Source of the DNA: Bretschneidera sinensis | Lineage: Eukaryota; Streptophyta; Magnoliopsida; Brassicales; Akaniaceae | Assembly: GCA_023935145.1 (NCBI GenBank) | Contig: CM043700.1 | Coordinates: 38,730,620-38,794,619, forward strand | Direction: 5' to 3' | DNA: 64,000 nucleotides | Shown here: positions 1-11,273 of the stretch, in pieces | Layout of the letters: each line of letters begins with the position of its first letter | How positions within the stretch are numbered: the stretch's first letter is position 1 | Notes under the pieces: model-generated | What the model was told of the DNA's origin: nothing | The model's input: the letters and a program-made list of their open reading frames with translations, nothing else | Database searches by the model: none | Made by a program: the position numbers and the translations under genes

Positions 1-821
1 TTTTAGAGAAGCTTCAAGGAGATGCACAGTTTTCATGATGCCCTTAGTGACATCTTCTGGTTCTTGCTCAATATCCATAGTTATAAGGATATTGGTAAGA
101 GTAGTCTCCAAGGGATCGATGTGCTGGACCTGAAAAACTTGCTCAACAAATTTGTGTATCATACATACATTAAAGTATTCCATATCATCTTGAGGTAATT
201 TTAGTGCATCAAATATTTTGAATTCTATTTTCTCTCCATTCACCTTCATACTTACTGTACCATTTTTCACACAAATCTTTGTATCGACGGTTCTCATGAA
301 GGGCCTTCCTAAAATGATGGGCAAGGGTAATGGCATAGGACATTCCTCCATATCTAATACAATGAAATCCGCAGGCAAAATGAACTCACCTACCTTTACT
401 AGGACATCCTAAAAAATACCTATAAGATTTCAAATACGGCGTATGGTAACAAATTTACCCCCGCTCCCAAATCTTGTAATGCTCACTCAAATAACTGATC
501 ACCTATCCTACAGGGAATGGTAAAACTACTCGGATCCTTTAGTTTTGGTGGGAGTTTTCTTAACAGTACAACATTTACCTCTTCAGTTAGGGCTATAGTC
601 TCATGTTCTTGAAACTTTCTTTTATAAGTGCAACAATCCTTTAGAAATTTAGCATAAGCTGGTATTTGTTGAATTGCATCTAACAAAGGAATGTTTATTT
701 TAACTTTTCGAAAGGTTTCAAAAATGTCAAGTAATTTACTTTCTTGCGGGAAGGGTGGGACATTCACCTTCTCTGTCTCACTCACCTTTGATGTTGTTGC
801 AGATTCATCGGACCCTATCAC
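1..821 (-). pseudogene. Aspartic protease region of gypsy-type copy 1 (partial)
   Basis: The minus-strand frame from 821 to 483 matches residues 1-101 of the plus-strand protease frame at 52565-53563. After a stop it continues with Leu-Gln-Asp-Leu-Gly-Ala, where the catalytic Asp codon is the complement of 471-473. About 75 bp present in copy 2 are missing near 407-425. Beyond that the frame runs to the window edge. The family role is processing of the retrotransposon polyprotein. Unlike copy 2, this copy keeps the catalytic Asp, but its frame is broken. Confidence 0.75.
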
Positions 822-1202
822 TTTACCATTTTTGAGGGTCGTGATAACTTTAAGTTGTTAATGTCCTCTAAGGTATTGAGCTGAAATCTCCCTTTGTTTT
901 TTGCTACTCATCTCCTTAGCTAATTGTCCCATTTGTACTTCTAACCTTTGGATGGCTTGTTCATGTTTTGCTGTGGTTTGCCTTAGTTCAATCCGGAATT
1001 GCCTTTCTTCTGCCATGAACTGATCTTGTGAAGTCTTGATTTGTTACTGTTGAGACGTTAGTTGCCTCACAAGACTTTCGAGGTCATTCTTCTTTGGTTC
1101 AGAAGCAGATTGGGCTGCTGGTTGGAAGTTTCTTTGCTACCCTTAACTGTTTTGAGTGTTGCTCCACAAGAAATTCGGGTGATTCCGCCATCCAAGGTTG
1201 TA

Positions 1203-2238
1203 CGTGTTGGCATAGGGGTTGTTCTTCGGTGGATAATTATTTGGTCCCACAAAGTTGGCTTGCTCATGATCTGCAGATGAATATAAATGACACGTATCAG
1301 TATTATGATCAAATTATGAGCAAATAGCATATACCTAAAGTGGTGTAGCTGGTAGGTTCGTTGAGGTTTTCTGAGCAGCCATAGCTTTCACTAATAGGTC
1401 AATTTTCCTCTCCACAGCAGCTATTTGAGGAGATGATCCTCCATTTAAGCTTACCTTATACATACCATTATTTTTGGTTATATGTCTACCTCGAGAGGAG
1501 AACTGCCGCGTGTGTTCACTTAGGGTTTGGAAGAGTTCCATAGCCTCTTCGTTGCTATTTTCCATCAGTACTCCTCCATAACCTGAATCAACAATATTTT
1601 TGTTAGAATCACTCAAACCTTTATAGAAAGCTTGTACCAGTTCGTCTTGGGGTAGGTTATGGTATGGGCACTTGAGTAGTAGCTCGTTGAAATGTCCTCA
1701 GGCTTCGAAGAATAGATCACCATCCTTTTGTTGGAAAGATTGAATTTCTTTTCTCATTTGCCTCGTCTTTTGGGCTGGGAAGAACTTCCTTAGGAATTTG
1801 CTAGCCAACTCCTCCCAAGTGTGGATGAAAACTGCAGGCAAAGAATTATACCATAATTTAGTATTATCTTTCAAGGAAAAAGGGAAAAGAATTAACCTTA
1901 TTCCTTCTTGGTCTAAGCCTCGGATGTGCTGAAATTTACAAAGGTCGAAGAACTCTTGAAGGTGCAAATGTGGATCCTCACTAGGTGTACCCCTAAAGTG
2001 AGTCAGTGCACTAAGTATCTGCTGAGATATGTAGTAGTTTCCTTCTGCCTCGGGTTGATACGCGATGCACGATGGTTGATCGAGGTTCTGCTGGATGAAG
2101 GATTGCTTCATTGGCCTTCGCTCAGGTGGTTGTTGTTCGGCTATCTGTTCTGCCATTGGTGTGTCTTCCTTAATTCCTCCTTCGTCCTCTTCCGAGTTGT
2201 CTTTAAGTCTTTGTCGGATAGTTCTCTCTAGCTCGGGA
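1203..2238 (-). pseudogene. gag pseudogene of gypsy-type copy 1
   Basis: Minus-strand frame with a Retrotrans_gag-like domain: a Thr-His-Phe-Arg-Gly segment, then Leu-Trp-Tyr-Asn and a Phe-Leu-Arg-Lys-Phe-Phe-Pro motif. The frame breaks at TGA after Phe-Phe-Glu-Ala near 1698, where gag proteins of this group normally have Trp. It resumes to a TAG at 1335-1337, just before remnants of a CCHC zinc knuckle (Asp-His-Asn-Thr-Asp-Thr-Cys). Copy 2 has a stop at the same two places. A capsid-like structural protein is the family role. This copy cannot make it without readthrough. Confidence 0.8.
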
Positions 2239-2566
2239 TCAAGGGGAAGGAATTTCGGATGCTTGGATCGTCGTCCGTGGATGAATCGGTGGCAGTTACT
2301 TGAGTGCAGCAGTCAAACACTGCTGCTCGGATTACTCTCTGCCTCAATTGCACTCGATCGCACAGAGGGTGCGCTCGATCACAAGTGGCACATAAAGCTT
2401 TCCTGGAGTACCTGAAACAGAGAAAAAAGAAATTGATTAGGGTTTTGATGAAAAAAAAAAGATAAAAAAAGATAAAAACAATAATTAAGAATGGAATAGA
2501 TTAAAAAGGAAATAATAATAATTAAACTAAAAGAAAAATTAATTCTAAAAAGAAATTTAATGCAGT

Positions 2567-2583
2567 CCCCAGCAACGGCGCAA
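2567..2583 (-). other. Primer binding site (tRNA-Asp type)
   Basis: Read on the minus strand, this is GCGCCGTTGCTGGGG plus flanking bases, a few bases inside the LTR end. It closely matches the complement of the 3' end of plant tRNA-Asp (TGGCGCCGTTGCCGGGG). It fixes the element's orientation and the inner LTR boundary. Confidence 0.75.
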
Positions 2584-2589
2584 AAAACT

Positions 2590-3840
2590 TGTTGGAGCGA
2601 TTATCTACCTAAATAAATATGCAAATAACCGTCCGAGTTTTACTTGCAAGTGCACAAGGTCTATGGTAGCATAGTGTGCAAGTGCGAGATCATTTTCCAC
2701 AGAGATTGGTGAATTTCATTTTAGAATTAGTTTCTTCAAGTTTAAAAAGAGAAATAACAGTTTGATTGTGAGTAAATAACAATAATGGGAACATAGGACT
2801 ACGATATCCACCCTAATTATACTTTCCTACTAAGTAAAGCTTCAATGCTCTAGCCTTATCATGAATATTTAATGGTTGCCAACCTAAGGGCTTAGTCCAC
2901 ACCTTAGGTTATTGATCTCCCTATGCAACGAGTTAGGCATGGTGTATACTCTAACTCTTTTCTCTCTTAAGGGATTCAACATGGGTGTATACTGAGTTGT
3001 TCTTTAAGAGAGCATGAGGGCTGTGGAGATCGGCAACCACACGGGACCTAGGGCTTGGTCCGCTCCCGGTTTCCCATGTTGATTAACCCAGGAATCCGGT
3101 GTGGATATCCCTTGTTACTAATGTCGAACCCATGACTTAGTCATCCAAATTGATTCGACTAACTTATCCATACCACATGCATACGTTGATCAGGCACATA
3201 CATATGAGGAATGTAAATACAAACAGGTATTAATCAAGTTAAATATTCTAACAAGGCTATAGCAAAGATAATCAATGAATGAACATGTGGAAAAGCATAA
3301 CTCAGGCTTCAATCGAGCCCTATAGGAGTTTAGTTACACATACTAAGTAAACTAACCATTCTAAACATAATGAAATAAAAACAGAAAACTAAAACCGAAG
3401 AAGACTTGGGAGACGAGTCGTCAATTCCTCTCCTAAGCTCTCTACTTCGAATCTAGAACAAAAAGGTATGGTTTATGTGTTTTACAGGGCTATTTATAGG
3501 TCCTCTTGGTGTCCCGAAACCCTAATTCCTTTTTGGAGTCGGAAGACTTCTTTCCATATCTGGCTCTGCCACCTCTAGAGTGATTGCGCTCGAGCGTATC
3601 CGGGATGCGCTCGAGCGTAAGTGTGCGCTCAATCTCAATGGGTTGCGCTCGAGCGTACCTTGCTGAATGGCAGATCTTGACTTTTTGCTTCTAAAAGCTC
3701 CAAATTATCATCTTTTTGTCCAAGTCCTGTGAAAAACACATAAAACACGAAAATGAAGTAGAAACTACTAAAATGTATAAATAAAGAGTCTAACAAGTGT
3801 AAATTAAGGGGCTTAAATATGACTATTTAAGCACTTATCA
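2590..3840 (-). repeat. LTR of gypsy-type copy 1
   Basis: About 1250 bp, running TGATAAGTGC to CCAACA in minus orientation. A TATA box (TATAAATA, complement of 3491-3498) lies where expected. It aligns with the LTRs at 49498-50776 and 55931-57207. It contains several copies of the palindromic core GCTCGAGC around 3583-3660. Confidence 0.85.
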
Positions 3841-4130
3841 CACCCCCAAACTTATATATTGCTAGTCTCTTAGCAATACAAAACTAAAGACTATGTTAGA
3901 ACAAAATTTAAACATAAATTCATTTCCATGATACTCAAAGATTTGGGTTGTGCATAAAACTATGATAACCATTCATGAGTAAGCTTAAAATAAAAACACA
4001 TTTTTGTATTGAAAAAGGATTTTCAAAAGCTCGTATTACTTACCTAAGGCTGGCCTAAGGCATCGCAAGTTTGATTTGTGTGTGATGAATTAACACATAT
4101 AAGATGGGGCTTCCACATAATTTTAGTGTA

Positions 4131-5847
4131 TAGATGGATGTATTTACATTGTTGCTTTGGTTTATACTTTTAGCATTTATCTCATATATATCTCTAAATT
4201 TTATGCTACATGGTTGCTTGACTAATCATATTCATGCTCACCTATATGCCTTAACTGCTGATATGAGTGTAAAAACTTCTAATTCTTCCCGAGAAGTCTT
4301 CCCAATTCTGAAACATGCCTAGTTTTTACCTTATCTTCATAGTTGTAGTGTTTATCTTGCTTATTTTTTAGGCTTACACCCGATTTTCTGTTGTTGTCAA
4401 AACGGGGGAGAAAAATGAGAAAAAGAGAAAAATCAATGTAAACTTATAATAGAGCATAGATTTAAGGGGAGCATTGGTCCGAAAACATTGATGAATATAA
4501 CTCTGCCTTACTTTGCTTGGTTGGGTTGATTATAAACTGCGTTTGAACTACTTAACAGGTTGGTTTTATCCTAAAAATAGAGGAAATTCTGTCCATTTTT
4601 TCTAAAAACCCAACACTTAGTTTTTAAAACTGTTTTTCTCTCATTAGTTTTGTCATCATCAAAAAGGGGGAGATTGTTGACCCTTATTTGATTTTAATAA
4701 TGATAAAACACTACTATAATTATACAAACAATTTTATCTAAGTGTTTAAGTGGTAAAAGCTTTCAGCAAAGAAACAAGATGTAAGAACTCAACTAGTTTC
4801 AGACGCCAAGACAAAGACAAAAGATATAGAATATGCATTAAGGTATTTAAAACAACTATAAATCTCTCATGCTCAAGTACTTAGTTTGTCTTATGGTTCT
4901 TTTTACAAAATTATTTTGACAAAACTATTAATATAAATGTTTCTAAGTCAAAAACAATTTCGAAACTTGAAAAAATGGATTGAAGAGCAACCCAGTCGAC
5001 TGGGGTATGGGACAGAAGGTTTCCAATCGACTGGTGTAAAGCACCCATAGTCAACTGGCAACCCGGGACAGTGAGTTCCCAGTCGACTTGTACTCTCTCA
5101 CAGCCTAAAAGTGAGATTTCTCACTTAACTTAGTCGACTGGTACAAAGACTCAGTCGATTGGTAATTCGAAAATATGACCATTTAAGACACAAGCCTTAA
5201 GCATTTAATGCACCAAACCTACCAAGTCAGTGTCTAATAGCCATATTGATTCAAGGCTATATAAACTCACTTCAATGAGCATTTAAAATAAGAAGAGAAC
5301 ACTTTCAATCAATAAGTTTGCTCATTAGTTCTCAAAAGCCTTGAAAAATTTATTGTTGAGCCATTCTTCAAGCTTATTCTTGAAGAGAGATATTGTTCTT
5401 TTGTAAAAGCATTCCTTGCTATCTCTCTACTATTTACTTTACAACAAATCTCATTTATTGTAAAGGAGGAAGAGTTGTAATAACTCTTAGAATGTTTAGG
5501 ATTAAACACTTCTTTGTAAGCTTCCGAAAAGAAAGGATTAGCATCTGTGAGGAAGGGATTGGTTGTAAAGTTTATACAACACCCGTGAAGTTGTATAAGT
5601 AAAATTTTAGTGGATTACTTCGAGGAGGTTCCTTGAATAGAATGAACGTAGGGTCGAAAGAAATCCGATATTGCCTAACCACTATAAACTGAGTTTGCAC
5701 TTTCTCTTCCTTAAACTTTTTTACTTAAAGCACATTACTTGTTTGTATGCTTTGTACATTTAACAGTTTTTATAAACTTGTAAGTAATTAGCAAAAGTTT
5801 TTAAAAACCTAATTCACCTTCCCTCTTGGATTTGAACCTCGGTTTAT
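4131..5847 (+). mobile_element. 3' end of a SIRE-like Ty1/copia element
   Basis: A 5'-truncated fragment: non-coding 3' internal sequence, a polypurine tract (AAAAAGGGGGAGAT, about 4661-4674), then an LTR starting TGTTGACC at 4675. The tract preceded by GTCATCATC is characteristic of SIRE/Maximus-type copia elements. It abuts gypsy internal sequence at about 4130 with no visible target duplication. The left boundary is set by loss of similarity to copy 2 of the gypsy element. No coding sequence was found. Confidence 0.75.
4675..5847 (+). repeat. LTR of the SIRE-like copia fragment
   Basis: Starts TGTTGACC directly after the polypurine tract and ends near GGTTTATA (right end uncertain by about 10 bp). 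Between 4990 and 5165 it carries six variants of a short motif centred on the palindrome AGTCGACT. Confidence 0.65.
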
Positions 5848-5919
5848 AGTATTAAAGAAGGGAGAAAACCAAACAGGATTTGGTAAGATTTTAAAAAAAT
5901 AAAACAAAAAATCCATACT

Positions 5920-5940
5920 TATATATATATATATATATAT
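5920..5940. repeat. (AT)n microsatellite
   Basis: About ten uninterrupted AT repeats directly visible in the sequence. Confidence 0.95.
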
Positions 5941-6031
5941 GCCTAGTTCACTTGCCCCCCCCATTGTTCACTTTTGTGATGTGTATTATGCATGATACAC
6001 AGCACATCACACTTTTTCTTTTGGCACGTTT

Positions 6032-6060
6032 TTCTTTCTTTCTTTCTTTCTTTTCTTTTT
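6032..6060. repeat. (CTTT)n pyrimidine microsatellite
   Basis: A run of CTTT units, continuing as looser T/C-rich sequence to about 6105. The rest of 5850-6215 is AT-rich with no gene signal. Confidence 0.9.
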
Positions 6061-6215
6061 CTTACTCATATTGAACACATTCGTTTTTTTTTTCTTCTTT
6101 TTTCTTTGTAACTACACCACTGCGCGCCTAGTTTTTTTATAAAAAAAATTATTTTATTCAACAATAATTCTTTCACGTATATATATTATTTTAATTACAT
6201 GTTATATTTATTAAA

Positions 6216-6839
6216 TTACTTCTTTACCCTTACTTTACGAATACGGGTATCACAGGTTGTTGGTGGCGTTGGTGGTGGATTCACCTTATAAGAAGAGGGA
6301 CTTGGGGGCTTTGTGCGTGCATGAGGAGATGGCGATGATTTTGGAGAAATGGTTGGACCATAAGATTTAAATGATATTGTAGTATTGGGACTAAGAGGTT
6401 TTGGTATTACAGATGCAGGGGATGGAGACAAATTGAGTGATGAAACAGGTGGCGTTGGTGATATATAAAGAGACCCACTAGCTTGGTACTGAAGATGATG
6501 GAGAAATATGAGGGTACATGGAGTGTTGAAGAGGATTACCCACTGGAGATTCGGATTTTGGGGACATTGATTTAGAAGGATTAGTAAAATAAGATAGAGA
6601 AAGATGATGATGATGATAATGAGGGGACATTGCAGATGGAATTGGTGCACCTGTGGGTGAGATTGGTGAAACATATGGACCCAAATGGGATTTTGGAGGT
6701 GAAGCTTTTGGACCCAAATCGCAAAATCAAACTTAGAAATTTTAGCTTTCAAACTCAGAAAACCTTTCTTAAACCAATTTTTCTTCTTCTTCAAACCAAG
6801 TTGTAAAATCAAACCCGGATTTTTTAGATTTAAAACCAT
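6216..6839 (-). pseudogene. Broken Pro/Ser-rich (arabinogalactan- or extensin-like) frame
   Basis: I do not recognise a specific gene. On the minus strand the open frame from 6839 ends in a Pro/Ser/Thr-rich stretch (SPSPHARTKPPSPSS, then NPPPTPP) and a basic tail. Its middle is low-complexity His/Leu/Ile sequence. An overlapping frame at 6717-6478 is Pro/Ser-rich exactly there (GPKASPPKSHLGPYVSPISP). The compositional signal thus switches frame near 6718 and back near 6480, as two compensating frameshifts would cause. This suggests a decayed hydroxyproline-rich cell-wall-type protein. There is no clear signal peptide, so a chance frame in repetitive DNA is possible. Confidence 0.35.
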
Positions 6840-6842
6840 ATC

Positions 6843-6935
6843 CGATTAGATCTGGTCTGATTTGGTTAGATCTAGTCGGATTCGATTAGATATGGTCGGA
6901 TTCGGTTTGATCTGGTCGAATAGGTCGGACCTTTT
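6843..6935. repeat. Degenerate ~17-18-bp tandem repeat
   Basis: Four to five imperfect copies of a unit like GGTCGGATTCGATTAGAT. They sit immediately upstream of the Pro/Ser-rich frame. Confidence 0.6.
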
Positions 6936-7299
6936 GGCCTAAGGTCGCACACCAGCACTACTAGAGAGAGGAACTTTGCATTTTAGTCAATGAGAGAGAA
7001 ACTGATAGAGATAAAAGAATGAGAATTAGAGGAAGAAGAAGGAAGAGAAGTTATTTGTCTAAAACTGTGTTTATATGATGGGCATTTTTATCATTTAATC
7101 TTTTTCGTTTAGAATTAACGATTTTCATCCTATCTAAGGGCGTAAGTGTTTTTTTTCTAAAACTATGATGAGGTAAGTGTACATTAAGCCAAATCTCTAG
7201 AAGGAAAATGTATTTTTCCCTAATATAGATGACCAAAATACTATTAATCTTATAAATAAAATTTACTTTTTATGCACTTTAGAAGATCTATTATAATTA

Positions 7300-7800
7300 T
7301 TATTATTAAAGCAAAGTTGTCCTATGTGGCAACTCAGTCTTACACAACATCTTTCAGCTTTCTAATTATTTTAATTTATAGAATTAATAAATCAAATCAT
7401 GAAAAATAGGATATGTTCAATGTATAGTTGCCTGTTAAGGAAAATAAAATCAAGTTAGTTAATATTCTCCTTTATAAAAAAATTCCTTAAATTTGTCACT
7501 TAGATTTACATGCCACTTATAATAAATCATTTATGATAAAATGTTAACCTCTTTAAACTTTTTCCTTTTTAAGAAAATAAAAATAAAGTAAATTTTACTA
7601 TACTTTTAAATGTTCTTTACTTAATTTTGTCACTTAGATTTGCATTCCATTTATTATTATTAAAACTAAACAGTCCTATGTGGTACTTCAGTCTTACATG
7701 ATACTTTTCGATTTTATAGTTTTAATTTATAGAATTCGTAAATCATAATAATAGGGTATGTTCAATGTATAGTTGCAAGTTATAGAGAAAAAATCAAGAT
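7300..7800 (+). repeat. Pair of diverged direct repeats, ~355 bp apart
   Basis: Sequence near 7315-7440 (GTCCTATGTGG..., AATTTATAGAATT..., ATGTTCAATGTATAGTTGC) recurs in the same order near 7668-7790 with scattered changes. It looks like an old tandem duplication or two insertions of one small element. No coding potential. Confidence 0.55.
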
Positions 7801-8164
7801 AATGAAGCACTGCAACGAGAAATGTAGGGTTATAAATTAGCTTGAGCAGCTTTATGCGAGATCAACTCAACCTTTAGCTAGCTCAAACTCGTTTATAACG
7901 TTTAATGAGTCAATTTCGAACAAAAAATTTGGCTTGAAAATTCTTGAATCAAGTACAAGTATAGTGTAGCTCGACTCTATAAAGCTCAAGCATTTTAAAC
8001 TCGTTACTTTTCAAATAAAGCACTCAATACGGCTCGACTCAACTCGAATTAAATCAATATATTAGCATATTTATATACCGATATACATATATATAACTTA
8101 CCATACAAGTTCTGCAGTATAGAAAATAAAAATCAGATTTACATAAAAAAATTTGCTTAAAGCA

Positions 8165-8501
8165 TGATATGGGCAAAAATATACAAACCAGTCAGAGGTC
8201 AACACATGGCAATCATTAAAAACAATGAAGTAATTTCACGTTTCAAAGACATTGACCAACCACATGACGACATGTGGCACCTGAATCCACTATATAAAAA
8301 GGGGTTTACACTCACAAATGATATCTTTCTGATAACTCTCCAACTATCTCAAATTCTCTAAGAATATTGACTTGAACGTCGGAGATCCTCCCTGAAAAAC
8401 AACATTTCGAACAGCTTCCTCAGACTCGATTGACGAGGATCCAACCTCAAAGGATAGCTAGAGTTAATGGAATCAAACCAGGCCTATTTTCAGCATCAAC
8501 A
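8165..8501 (+). repeat. Left LTR of the LARD-like element
   Basis: 337 bp with a TATA box (TATATAAA, 8291-8298). Pairs with 10928-11273. The LTRs have diverged noticeably, so the insertion is not recent. Confidence 0.8.
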
Positions 8502-8504
8502 TAA

Positions 8505-8522
8505 TGGCACCGTTTGTGGGAA
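8505..8522 (+). other. Primer binding site of the LARD-like element
   Basis: TGGCACCGTTTGTGGGA, three bases after the LTR. It resembles the GGCGCCGTCTGTGGGA-type site of many plant Ty3/gypsy elements, suggesting a gypsy parent. Confidence 0.65.
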
Positions 8523-8989
8523 CGACAAATTTTATCTGAATAATGTCACCCAGAAAACAACGATCATTGCCCGCACTCATTAGTGTCATCCATGCGACTG
8601 CCAACATTTGTAAAAGAGCAAAACCCTTTGGCACTCTTTAGGGAGGCAACACAACCTCAAAGCAAATGTTGAGTAGATCTAATCTCATCTCCCAATGGGT
8701 TCCAGATCCGAGAACAGTCCTCGACCTCAAGGTAATCAGGTGTGAGTCAGCAAAGACAATGTCATAAGAGAGAAATTGATGTCAGACCATCCGAAGTCAA
8801 GCGTCACGACCTCAATCCTCATATGATAGAGGTGCACTCAAGCAAGAAAGATGATTTAGTAGTACCGTGCACACCGTCAAGAGTTTCGAACTGGGGAACT
8901 GGGGGGCTGAAAATTGAGCTAACTCATCAAAATCAACTAAGACAGCAAAAGACCTCGGTAAAATTGACTAGTGATTTTTCAATCAAAAT

Positions 8990-10870
8990 CTGAGTTGGGA
9001 GAGTCAAGACCTTCAAGACAATTGGTAGGATTTTTATCCAAATACAAAGTGGGGAGCGCCAACATCGCCAATAACACTTGGTATTTTGATCCAAATACTA
9101 AGTATGAAGCACCAAGAGATCAAAATCCAAGCCAAACTTGGTTTACCCAAGAGATAAAAATCAAAGTAACACAGATGACTCAAGAGGTCAAAATCCGAAG
9201 ACAAACTTGGGTGACTCAAAAAGTCAAAATGCAAGTAGCTCAGATAAGCTCAAGCATCAAAAACCGAAGTGAGGGCATTAGAGCAAAACTTGGGTTACCC
9301 AATAGGTCAACATCCAAGTAGCTCAAATGATCTTAGAGATCAAAATCCAAGCCGAGGTCAAAATACAAGTACTGTGGATAACTTAAGAGGTCAAAATCCG
9401 TAATCAAACTTAGATGACTTAAAAGATCAAAATCCAAGTAGTTTGGATAGACTCAAGCACCAAAGTTCGAAGTGAGGGCACCAAATATAGGCCATGAAGT
9501 CCGAATAACAAAGTGAAAGCACCGATGAGATGCTTTACTCTGACGTCAATACATCGACGAGAACCCTTACCTCCGAAATGAAGGCTCTTGAAAAGATGCT
9601 TTACATCGAATAAGCTCGAGTTTTAAGCAATATAAGTGCCAACCCCACTTTAACAAAACCTCTAAGTATTGAAGCCTAAAGTAAGACCTCTGCATGAGGT
9701 TTTACCAACCTTTGAGGACCGAGGTGAAGTCCAAAAATGATCATTCACCTTGTACAGGTCATACCTCCAAGGATTGAGATGAAGGCCCAAAATACCAACC
9801 TCAATAAGCTGACCTTAAGAATCCTCCAAGGCCGAGGACCAAGGTGAATGTCGAAAATGCTCATTTACCTCGTATAAGTCCTACCTCCTAGATCCAAGGT
9901 GATTGTGCTAAACTTAAAGTCTGAGCTCAAAAAGCCGACCTCAAGGTTCGCACTTAAGAAGTTTGAACCTCAAGATGTCGAGCTCAAGAACCGACCTCAA
10001 GGTCCACACTCAAGAAGTCGACCTCAAGGTCCGAGCTTAAGAAACTGACATCAAGATATATGTTCAAGAAACTAACCTCAATATGTTGAGCTTAAGAAAC
10101 CGACCTCAAGGTTCAAGCTCAAGAAGCTGACTTTAAGAGCCTTCCAAGGTCGAAAATCGAGGTGAAAACCAAAATGCTCATTCACCTCGTAGAAGTCCTA
10201 CCTTCGAGGATCAAGGTGATTGCACTAATCTCAAGATGACGACCTCAAGGTTCACACTCAAAAAGCAGATCTTAAGGTATGCGCTTAATAAGATGACCTC
10301 AAATGTCGAGCTCAAAAAGCCGACCTTAAGGTCCGAGCTAAAAAAGTAGACCTCAAGAGTCCTACAAAGCTGAAGACAGAGGTAAATGCCCCCAAAATGG
10401 CCCTTCATCTTGCAAGTCTTTTAAGGCCGAGGATCAGGTGATTGCATTGATCTCAATATTCGCGTTCAAGAAGCCGGCCTCAAAGTCCGAGCTTAAGAAG
10501 TTGACTTTAAAGTCCGCACTTAATAAGTCTACCTTAAAGTCTAAGCTCAAGGTCCGCGTTCAAGAAACCAGCTTAAAAGACCGCACTTAAAAAGTTGAGG
10601 ACCAAAGTGATTACATTGACTCCAAGATTTGCGTTCAAGAATCGACCTCAAGATGTCAAACTTAAGAAGCCAACCTCAAGGGTCGCGCTCAAGAAACCGA
10701 TCTTAGAAGGTCGACCTTAAAAAAGGTCGAGCTTACGAAAGTTGACCTCAAGGTCCAAGCTTAGGAAGCTAACCTCAAGGAACCAACCTCAAGGTCCGAG
10801 CACAAGTAACTGACCTCAAGGCATCGACCTCAAGAGGCTGACCTTAGGAAGGTCGACTATAGTAGCATAA
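8990..10870 (+). repeat. Degenerate tandem repeats filling the LARD interior
   Basis: Two repeat families are visible. From about 8990 to 9480 a roughly 60-bp motif recurs (ACTTGGGTGACTCAA followed by GTCAAAATCC). From about 9900 to 10870 a roughly 27-bp unit like ACCTCAAGGTCCGAGC plus TCAAGAAG repeats. A longer segment (CATTCACCTCGTA, then AAGTCCTACCT) is interspersed about every 130-300 bp. Short open frames here are by-products of the repeats. Confidence 0.8.
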
Positions 10871-10927
10871 GCTTAGGAGAACTACTTCCCTATGCTATAA
10901 TATGCACATAAAGAAGTTGAAGGCTTG

Positions 10928-11273
10928 TGATATGGGCAAAAATATACCAACCAGACAGAGGTAATTTGGTAATCATTAAGGACAATTAAGTAATTTTTCA
11001 TTTTAAAGACATCTACTAACCACATGACGACATGTGGCACCTAAATCCACTATATAAAAAGGGCTTTCATTCACAACAGGTATCTCTCTGATAACTCTCT
11101 AGCTCTCTCAAATTCTCTAAGAATACTGACTTTAGCATCGAAGAGCCCTCTCTGGAAAACAACACTCTAGACGACTTTCTTTTCAGGTACCTTGGATTGG
11201 GCTAAGGTGGATCCGACCTCAAAGGACATCTAGAGTTGACGTAATCAGATCTGACCTGTTTTCGACATTAACA
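10928..11273 (+). repeat. Right LTR of the LARD-like element
   Basis: 346 bp, starting TGATATGGGC, TATA box at 11051-11058, ending in ACA next to the target duplicate. Confidence 0.8.

Larger units (their letters stand above)
1..4130 (-). mobile_element. Degenerate Ty3/gypsy-type element, copy 1, truncated by the window edge
   Basis: Minus-strand LTR retrotransposon. Reading down from 3840 it shows an LTR (2590-3840), a primer binding site, a gag region with a Retrotrans_gag-like domain, and an aspartic-protease region running off the window at position 1. The same family occurs on the plus strand at 49498-57207, and the two copies align through LTR, gag and protease. Sequence at 3841-4130 is not outside the element: it matches the 3' internal region of copy 2 (near 55620-55930), including a purine tract just before the LTR. 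The LTR therefore sits between two internal regions. The element is inactive, with stops and a deletion in gag-protease. No reverse transcriptase is visible in this part. Confidence 0.85.
8165..11273 (+). mobile_element. Complete non-autonomous LTR element (LARD-like)
   Basis: LTRs at 8165-8501 and 10928-11273 begin TGATATGGGC and end in ACA. A primer binding site follows the left LTR. Flanks AAGCA (8160-8164) and AAGCG (11274-11278) form a 5-bp target duplication with one change. The 2.4-kb interior has no gag-pol domains and is mostly tandem repeats, so the element must have depended on enzymes from another retrotransposon. It is inserted in the hAT-like element at 7825-11881. A related fragment lies in intron 2 of the NAC gene, and related LTR sequence lies at 22570-22857 and 40262-40543. 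Confidence 0.8.

Noticed and set aside
8742..9321. Two open frames inside the LARD-like element
   Set aside because: They follow the tandem-repeat period and show no gag or other domain.
8990..10870. CRISPR-like appearance of regular repeats
   Set aside because: Repeats are contiguous and diverged without unique spacers, in a plant nuclear LTR element.
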